Source: Betaproteobacteria bacterium
Lineage (GTDB): Bacteria > Pseudomonadota > Gammaproteobacteria > Burkholderiales > Burkholderiaceae_C
NCBI GenBank assembly: GCA_947448675.1
Contig: CANFOR010000088.1
Location: forward strand, 1 to 10,640
Reading direction: 5' to 3'
DNA: 10,640 nucleotides
Position 1 is the stretch's first letter; each line of letters starts with the position of its first letter. A program made the translations under genes and the position numbers. Shown here piece after piece: positions 5,469-10,640 of this stretch. The notes under the pieces are model-generated. The model did no database searches. It had not been told where the DNA came from and saw nothing but the letters and a program-made list of their open reading frames with translations.

Positions 5469-8400
5469 GCGTGGCCTCCCTTGTAGCAGGAGAAATAGAA
5501 AAAATACGGCGTTTCAGGTGGCCCAGCGCGCGCGGCATGGCGGTGCGCAGCCGATCCATCAGCAAGAACACCACCGGTGTGGTGTAGAGCGTGAGCAACT
5601 GACTGAGCACCAAGCCGCCCACCACCGCAATGCCCAGGGGCTGGCGCAGCTCGGCCCCGTCACCCGTGCCAATGGCCAACGGAATGGCACCAAAGATGGC
5701 CGCGATGGTGGTCATGATGATGGGTCGTACCCGCAGATGGCAGGCTTTGTAAATGGCGGTGGCGGCGCTCATGCGCGGGTTGTGGCGCTGCGCACTGATG
5801 GCAAAGTCGATCATCAAAATGGCGTTCTTTTTTACAATACCGATCAGCAAAATAACGCCGATCAAAGCGATGATAGAAAAGTCGGTTTTGAACATCATCA
5901 AGGCCAGCAAAGCGCCCACGCCCGCTGAGGGCAGGGTCGACAAAATCGTAATCGGATGGACCAAGTTTTCATACAAAATGCCCAGCACCAAATAGATGCT
6001 GACCAAAGCCATCAAAATCAAAAACGGCTGGCTGTCGAGCGAAGAGGCAAAGGCCTGCGCTGTGCCTTGAAAGGAGCCGCGCACCGTGACGGGCACGCCA
6101 ATCTTGCCTAAAGTGGCTTGCACCGCCTCGCTGGCCTCTGACAAAGACACACCCAAGGGCAGGTTAAAGCTAATTGTCGAGGCAGGTACACCGCCCTGGT
6201 GGTTAACCGCCAACGGCGTATTGGTGAGCTCGACCCGCGCAAAAGCCGAGAGCGGAATTTGCGCGCCACTGCTAGAGCTGAACATCAAGCGACGCAAAGA
6301 CTCGGGGCTCTCTAGGTACTGTGGGGCCAGTTCCATCACCACGCGGTATTGGTTCAGCGGGTTGTAGATCACGCCCACTTGGCGCTGGCCAAAAGCATCG
6401 TTGAGTATGGAGTCGATGGTCGACACGCTCAAACCCAGGCGGCTCGCGGCAGCGCGGTCGATCACCAGCGAGGTTTGCAGGCCACGGTCTTGCTGGTCGC
6501 TGTTTACGTCGGCCAACTCGGGCACCTGCATCAGGGCCTGGCGAATTTTGGGCTCCCAAGCGCGCAGTTCGGCCACCTCGTCAGCAAACAAGGTGTACTG
6601 GTACTGGGCATTGCTTTGCCTACCACCGACCCGAATGTCTTGCATCGGCGTCATGAACAAATTGGCACCTGGCTCTTTGGCAGTTTTGATGCGCAGGCGC
6701 GCAATCACTTGGTCTACGCTTTCTTTGCGCTCGGCTATCGGTTTGAGCACCACAAACATAAAGGCCGAGTTGCGTTGCCCGCCGCCGGTAAAGCCCATCG
6801 AGCTTTGCACCGAAGGGTCAGCGTTCACAATGGCCACAAAGCGGTCGAGTCGCTGCTTCATGGCTTGGAACGAGGTGGCTTGGTCGGCCTGGATGGAGCC
6901 CACCAAACGCCCCGTATCTTGCTGTGGAAAAAAGCCTTTGGGAATGGTGCGGTACAGGTAGACGTTGAGGCCGACCACGCCGAGCAGCAATAACAAAGTA
7001 ATCGGCTGCCAGCGCATGGCCAGGGCCAGTGAGCGGCGGTAGGCCCTGCGCAAAGCCTTTTGCATGCGTTCTGCGAAGGCCGATGAACGTACCACAAGTT
7101 TTTGCCACCAATGGGTAGCCACCCGAGGCGGCGCGGGGTGCTTGAGCAAAGCGGCGCACATCATGGGTGTGGTGGTAAGTGACACCAGCATCGACACCAA
7201 AATGGCCGAAGACAACACCACTGCAAACTCTCGGAAATAGCGGCCCACAATGCCGCCCATCAGCAGCAGCGGGATGAAGACGGCAATCAAAGACAGGCTG
7301 ATGGACACTACCGTAAAACCAATTTCGCGCGAGCCAATCAGCGCGGCTTCTAGCGCCGACTTGCCGCGCTCCATGTGGCGCGTCACGTTCTCCAGCACTA
7401 CGATGGCGTCGTCTACAACAAACCCGGTAGCCACCGTGACCGCCATGAGCGAGAGGGTGTCCAGGCTGTAGCCGCACAGGTACATTACGCCAAAAGTGCC
7501 CGCCAAAGAAGCGGGCACGGCCACGCTGGGGATGAGCGCGGCTCGGCCACTGCGCAAAAACAAAAACACCACCAAGATCACCAATGCCACAGCCAAGCCC
7601 AAAGAGCGCTCCACCTCGCGCAGCGAGGCGCGGATGGTGGGCGTGCGGTCGAGCACCACGCTCAGGTCGATGGCGGGTGGAATGGAAGCGCGCAGGCGCG
7701 GCAGCAACGCGTTCACCTGGTCTACGGTTTGGATGATGTTGGAGCCCGGCTGTTTGTACAACTGCAGCAAGATGGCGGGCTTGCCCTTGGCCACGCCGTA
7801 GTTGCGCACGTCTTGCACCGAGTCGGTCACTTGACCGACATCGGCCAAGCGCACGGGGGCGCCGTTGCGATAAGCCACGATCACCGGGGCGTATTCGGCC
7901 GCGTTGCTGGCTTGGTCGTTGGCGCCCACCTGCCAAGCATGCGTTGCGTTTTCGACCACGCCTTGTGGCCGATTGCCATTGGCATTGCTGATGGCGGCGC
8001 GCACGGTTTCGAGCGAAATATGCATAGACGACAAACGGTTGGGGTCGAGCTCCACCCGCACCGCAGGCAGGGCCCCGCCGCCCAAGTTGACCTGGCCGAT
8101 GCCGTCGATTTGCGACAAACGCTGGGCCAGCACGGTCGAGGCGGTGTCGTACATCTGGCCGGGCGTGAGCGTGCGAGAGGTGAGCGACAAAATCATGATC
8201 GGCGAGTCGGCTGGGTTGACTTTGCGGTAGCTCGGGTTGCTGGGCATGCCGGTGGGCAGCAGGGCGCGCGCCGCGTTGATGGCGGCTTGCACATCGCGGG
8301 CCGCGCCGTCGATGCTGCGGTTCAGGTCAAACTGCAAGGTGATGCGCGCATTGCCCAGCGAGGAGCCCGAGGTCATCTCGGTAATGCCCGCTATGCTGCC

Positions 8401-8613
8401 CAGGGCGCGCTCTAGCGGAGTGGCCACCGTGGCGGCCATGGTCTCAGGGCTGGCCCCGGGCAGGCTGGCGCTGACCGAAATGGTGGGAAAGTCCACCTGG
8501 GGCAGGGGCGCGACCGAGAGCTGAAAAAACCCAATCATCCCGGCCAGTGCCACACCCAGGGTCAGCAGGGTGGTAGCAATCGGCCGGTGGATAAAAGGCG
8601 CTGAAAAATTCAT
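5458..8613 (-). CDS. mdtC: RND multidrug efflux permease, MdtC-type subunit
   Basis: A 1051-residue inner-membrane proton-driven exporter, full family length with about twelve membrane segments and two large periplasmic loops. The N-terminus is the classic short cytoplasmic lead into TM1 (FIHRPIATTLLTLGVALAG, 7-25). VAPLPQVDFPTISVSASLPG (34-53) and SPETMAATVATPLERAL (55-71) are porter-domain hallmarks that match MdtC in particular, as does LVVFLFLRSGRAALIP ahead of TM3. Proton-relay residues are all kept: D401 and D402 in TM4, K929 in TM10, and R961 and T968 in TM11 (equivalents of AcrB D407, D408, K940, R971, T978). The start overlaps the MdtB-type gene by 4 bp (ATGA), with a weak GGAG 13 nt upstream. 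In E. coli MdtB and MdtC work as a mixed trimer with MdtA, exporting bile salts, novobiocin and other compounds; the substrates here cannot be read from sequence. Confidence 0.95.
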   Translation of the reverse strand: MNFSAPFIHRPIATTLLTLGVALAGMIGFFQLSVAPLPQVDFPTISVSASLPGASPETMAATVATPLERALGSIAGITEMTSGSSLGNARITLQFDLNRSIDGAARDVQAAINAARALLPTGMPSNPSYRKVNPADSPIMILSLTSRTLTPGQMYDTASTVLAQRLSQIDGIGQVNLGGGALPAVRVELDPNRLSSMHISLETVRAAISNANGNRPQGVVENATHAWQVGANDQASNAAEYAPVIVAYRNGAPVRLADVGQVTDSVQDVRNYGVAKGKPAILLQLYKQPGSNIIQTVDQVNALLPRLRASIPPAIDLSVVLDRTPTIRASLREVERSLGLAVALVILVVFLFLRSGRAALIPSVAVPASLAGTFGVMYLCGYSLDTLSLMAVTVATGFVVDDAIVVLENVTRHMERGKSALEAALIGSREIGFTVVSISLSLIAVFIPLLLMGGIVGRYFREFAVVLSSAILVSMLVSLTTTPMMCAALLKHPAPPRVATHWWQKLVVRSSAFAERMQKALRRAYRRSLALAMRWQPITLLLLLGVVGLNVYLYRTIPKGFFPQQDTGRLVGSIQADQATSFQAMKQRLDRFVAIVNADPSVQSSMGFTGGGQRNSAFMFVVLKPIAERKESVDQVIARLRIKTAKEPGANLFMTPMQDIRVGGRQSNAQYQYTLFADEVAELRAWEPKIRQALMQVPELADVNSDQQDRGLQTSLVIDRAAASRLGLSVSTIDSILNDAFGQRQVGVIYNPLNQYRVVMELAPQYLESPESLRRLMFSSSSGAQIPLSAFARVELTNTPLAVNHQGGVPASTISFNLPLGVSLSEASEAVQATLGKIGVPVTVRGSFQGTAQAFASSLDSQPFLILMALVSIYLVLGILYENLVHPITILSTLPSAGVGALLALMMFKTDFSIIALIGVILLIGIVKKNAILMIDFAISAQRHNPRMSAATAIYKACHLRVRPIIMTTIAAIFGAIPLAIGTGDGAELRQPLGIAVVGGLVLSQLLTLYTTPVVFLLMDRLRTAMPRALGHLKRRIFSISPATREATHGQ
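5475..5482 (-). promoter_or_regulatory. Strong ribosome-binding site for the outer-membrane channel gene
   Basis: On the minus strand AAGGGAGG ends 6 nt before the ATG at 5468. It is the best Shine-Dalgarno match in the window. It fixes the channel start at that ATG even though this lies 11 bp inside the end of the MdtC-type gene. Confidence 0.7.
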
Positions 8614-10640
8614 AGCACGCTACGCGCTCCAGCATTGGCTTTGCGCCATTTTCGCTCTTTGCGGGCCTGGCTCCAGCGCGCAAACACCAGGTAAATAACG
8701 GGCGTGGTGAACAGGGTGATGAGCTGGCCGACCATCAAACCACCCACCATGGTCACGCCCAGTGGGTGACGCAGTTCAGAACCCACACCGGTGCCCAGCA
8801 TCAAAGGCAGGGCACCCAGCAGCGCCGCCATGGTGGTCATCAAAATCGGCCGAAAGCGCAGCAAGCAAGCTTGCATGATCGCCTCGCGCGGGGGCAGGCC
8901 TTGTTCGCGCTCGGCGTCGAGGGCAAAGTCGATCATCATGATGGCGTTCTTCTTCACGATACCGATCAGCAAAATAATGCCAATGATGGCGATGATGCCC
9001 AAGTCGAGCCGCGCCACCAGCAAGGCCAGCAAAGCGCCGACCGCAGCCGAAGGCAGGGTCGACAAAATCGTGATCGGGTGAATGTAGCTCTCGTACAACA
9101 CGCCCAGCACGATGTACATGGTCACCACCGCTGCCAAGACCAAGAGCAGGGTGCTGGACAGCGATGCCTGGAAGGCCAAGGCTGCGCCCTGGAAGCTGGT
9201 CTCCACCGAAGCGGGCAGGCCCAGGGCAGCCTCGGCGTCTTTGATGGCCTGCACCGCTTCGCCCAACGAAGCACCCGGTGCGGGATTGAAGGATATTGTC
9301 ACCGCAGGCAATTGGCCCACGTGGTTCACGGCCAGTGATGTAGGCCGCTCGACAATGCTGGCCACGGAACTCATGGCCACCTGCGTGACCCCAGAGCCGT
9401 TATTGCCCGGCACGTACAAAGCCGCTAGCGACTGCGGGCCGAGCTTGGCCTGTGGTGGCACTTCGAGCACGACACGGTATTGGTTGGACTGGGTGTAGAG
9501 GGTAGAGATCAAGCGCTGGCCAAAGGCGTTGTACAGCGCACTGTCGATGCCCGCCACCGTCACACCCAAGCGGCCTGCAGCATCGCGGTCGATCTTCACA
9601 TAGGCTTGCAGGCCTTCGTCTTGTTGGTCGCTGGCCACGTCGGCCAATTTGTCGCTGGCGCGCAGGCGTTTGACCAGCTCGGTGGCCGACTGTGCCAAGT
9701 CGGTGATTTGCGGCGAGGACATGGTGAACTGGTATTGCGTGCGTGCGATGCGGTCTTCAATCGTCAAGTCTTGCACGGGCTGCAAATACAGTTGCATGCC
9801 TGGCACGCGGCGCGCGGCTTCGCTCAAACGCTCGGTCACCGCTTGCAAGCTGCCGCCGCGCTGTTCTTTGGGTTTGAGGTTGATCAGCATGCGACCGGCG
9901 TTCAAGGTGGCATTGGCTCCGTCTACCCCAATGAATGACGACAGGCTTTGCACCGCTGGGTCTTTAAGCAGCTCCACTGCCAGAGCTTGCTGTTTATCGC
10001 CCATGGCTTGGAACGAGGTGGCTTGCGGGCCGTCGGTAATGGCTTGAATTACGCCCGTGTCTTGGACGGGAAAGAAGCCCTTGGGCACCAAGAAGTACAA
10101 GCCCGCCGTGAAAGCCAAGGTCGCCGCAAATACCAGCAGCGTCGTGCGCTCGTGGTCCAGCACCACATTGAGCGCGTGCCCGTAGGTGGCAATGAGTTTG
10201 TCAAAAAAGCGGCCCACGGCTTGGTACAAACGGCCATGGCTTTCCTCGGGTGTGTGCTTGAGCAGGCGCGCGCAGAGCATGGGTGTGAGTGTGAGCGAGA
10301 CCACCGCAGAAAACAAAATCGCCACCGCTAAAGTGATGGCAAATTCATGGAACAAGCGGCCCACCACATCGCCCATAAACAGCAGCGGAATCAGCACCGC
10401 AATCAGTGACACCGTGAGCGAAATAATCGTAAAGCCAATTTGCTTCGCACCCTTGAGCGCGGCCTGCATCGGCGGCTCGCCTGCCTCTACGTAGCGGGCA
10501 ATGTTTTCCACCACCACAATCGCGTCGTCCACCACAAAACCGGTGGCAATGGTCAGCGCCATCAGGGTGAGGTTGTTGATGGAAAAACCCACCAGGTACA
10601 TCACGCCAAAGGTGCCGATCAAGGACAAGGGCACGGCAAA
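8610..10640 (-). CDS. mdtB: RND multidrug efflux permease, MdtB-type subunit, N-terminus cut by window edge
   Basis: The frame runs off the right edge; 676 residues are visible and roughly 365 N-terminal residues are missing. The in-frame GTG at 10634 is not a start: it is an internal Val in the FAVPLSLIGTFGVMYL segment of TM3. The visible part covers TM3 to the C-terminus. SINNLTLMALTIATGFVVDD includes the TM4 proton-relay pair (visible D38 and D39), GIVKKNA holds the TM10 Lys (K564), and LLRFRPILMT holds the TM11 Arg and Thr (R595, T602). RPTSLAVNHVGQLPAVTISFN and LGVLYESYIHPITILSTLPS are porter and TM8-TM9 hallmarks. The LPLLFMGDVVGRLFHEFAI-like segment near visible residues 85-101 matches MdtB better than MdtC, as I recall the two. 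The protein ends in a basic tail (QARKERKWRKANAGARS). It is first of the operon genes seen here; an mdtA-like adaptor gene is expected just beyond the edge. Confidence 0.93.
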   Translation of the reverse strand, partial: FAVPLSLIGTFGVMYLVGFSINNLTLMALTIATGFVVDDAIVVVENIARYVEAGEPPMQAALKGAKQIGFTIISLTVSLIAVLIPLLFMGDVVGRLFHEFAITLAVAILFSAVVSLTLTPMLCARLLKHTPEESHGRLYQAVGRFFDKLIATYGHALNVVLDHERTTLLVFAATLAFTAGLYFLVPKGFFPVQDTGVIQAITDGPQATSFQAMGDKQQALAVELLKDPAVQSLSSFIGVDGANATLNAGRMLINLKPKEQRGGSLQAVTERLSEAARRVPGMQLYLQPVQDLTIEDRIARTQYQFTMSSPQITDLAQSATELVKRLRASDKLADVASDQQDEGLQAYVKIDRDAAGRLGVTVAGIDSALYNAFGQRLISTLYTQSNQYRVVLEVPPQAKLGPQSLAALYVPGNNGSGVTQVAMSSVASIVERPTSLAVNHVGQLPAVTISFNPAPGASLGEAVQAIKDAEAALGLPASVETSFQGAALAFQASLSSTLLLVLAAVVTMYIVLGVLYESYIHPITILSTLPSAAVGALLALLVARLDLGIIAIIGIILLIGIVKKNAIMMIDFALDAEREQGLPPREAIMQACLLRFRPILMTTMAALLGALPLMLGTGVGSELRHPLGVTMVGGLMVGQLITLFTTPVIYLVFARWSQARKERKWRKANAGARSVL

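Noticed and set aside
7375..8415. Long open frame of 346 codons on the plus strand inside the MdtC-type gene
   Set aside because: It is antisense to a clearly conserved RND coding region, has His/Gln/Arg/Gly-rich composition typical of GC-rich shadow frames, and matches no family I recognise.
8610..10634. GTG at 10634 as the real start of the MdtB-type gene
   Set aside because: The preceding codons read Phe-Ala in the conserved FAVPLSLIGTF segment and the frame runs into the window edge, so the gene continues beyond it.
1..10640. CRISPR arrays, tRNA or rRNA genes, insertion sequences, phage or toxin-antitoxin genes
   Set aside because: None seen: nearly all of the window is covered by seven recognisable housekeeping or transport genes plus the partial CoA-transferase, and no gap exceeds 103 bp.

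Overview
The window looks like ordinary chromosomal DNA of a Burkholderiales bacterium, most likely of the family Comamonadaceae. The grounds are a high but not extreme GC content, the FolB type (the gene at 2704-3102 closely resembles the usual betaproteobacterial form as I remember it), and an AATAGCTG...CAGCCATT palindromic intergenic element of the kind common in Comamonadaceae. This placement rests on recall, not on a search. Every convincing gene is on the minus strand and packing is very tight: the only non-coding stretches are 34, 78 and 103 bp. I see no tRNA, rRNA, CRISPR array, insertion sequence or phage gene.

Reading in the direction of transcription (right to left): (1) 10640-4011 is a multidrug efflux operon. 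It holds the C-terminal two thirds of an MdtB-type RND permease, a complete MdtC-type RND permease and a NodT-family outer-membrane lipoprotein channel, joined by 4-bp and 11-bp overlaps. The membrane-fusion partner (MdtA-like) should lie just beyond the right edge. (2) 3907-1828 is a compact four-gene unit: a pteridine-reductase-like SDR protein, FolB (dihydroneopterin aldolase), a second FolB/FolX-family protein, and a rhodanese. The first three overlap, and the SDR has the Asp-Tyr-Lys catalytic set of pteridine reductases. This points to reduced pterin or folate metabolism. (3) 1749-1 holds a HAD phosphatase of the YieH/beta-phosphoglucomutase-like type, overlapping by 8 bp a CaiB/BaiF family III CoA-transferase that runs off the left edge.

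The efflux genes form one machine: two different RND subunits that probably assemble as a heterotrimer, delivering substrate to a dedicated outer-membrane duct. In the pterin unit, FolB acts on 7,8-dihydroneopterin, the second family member may be an aldolase or epimerase, and the SDR could reduce dihydropterins. The link of the rhodanese and of the HAD/CoA-transferase pair to their neighbours is unknown.

I found no clearly new system. The most interesting items are the reductase plus paired FolB-family genes, two terminator-like hairpins that face against all the genes, an 11-bp-period direct repeat ahead of the pterin unit, and the palindromic element forming the leader of the HAD gene.
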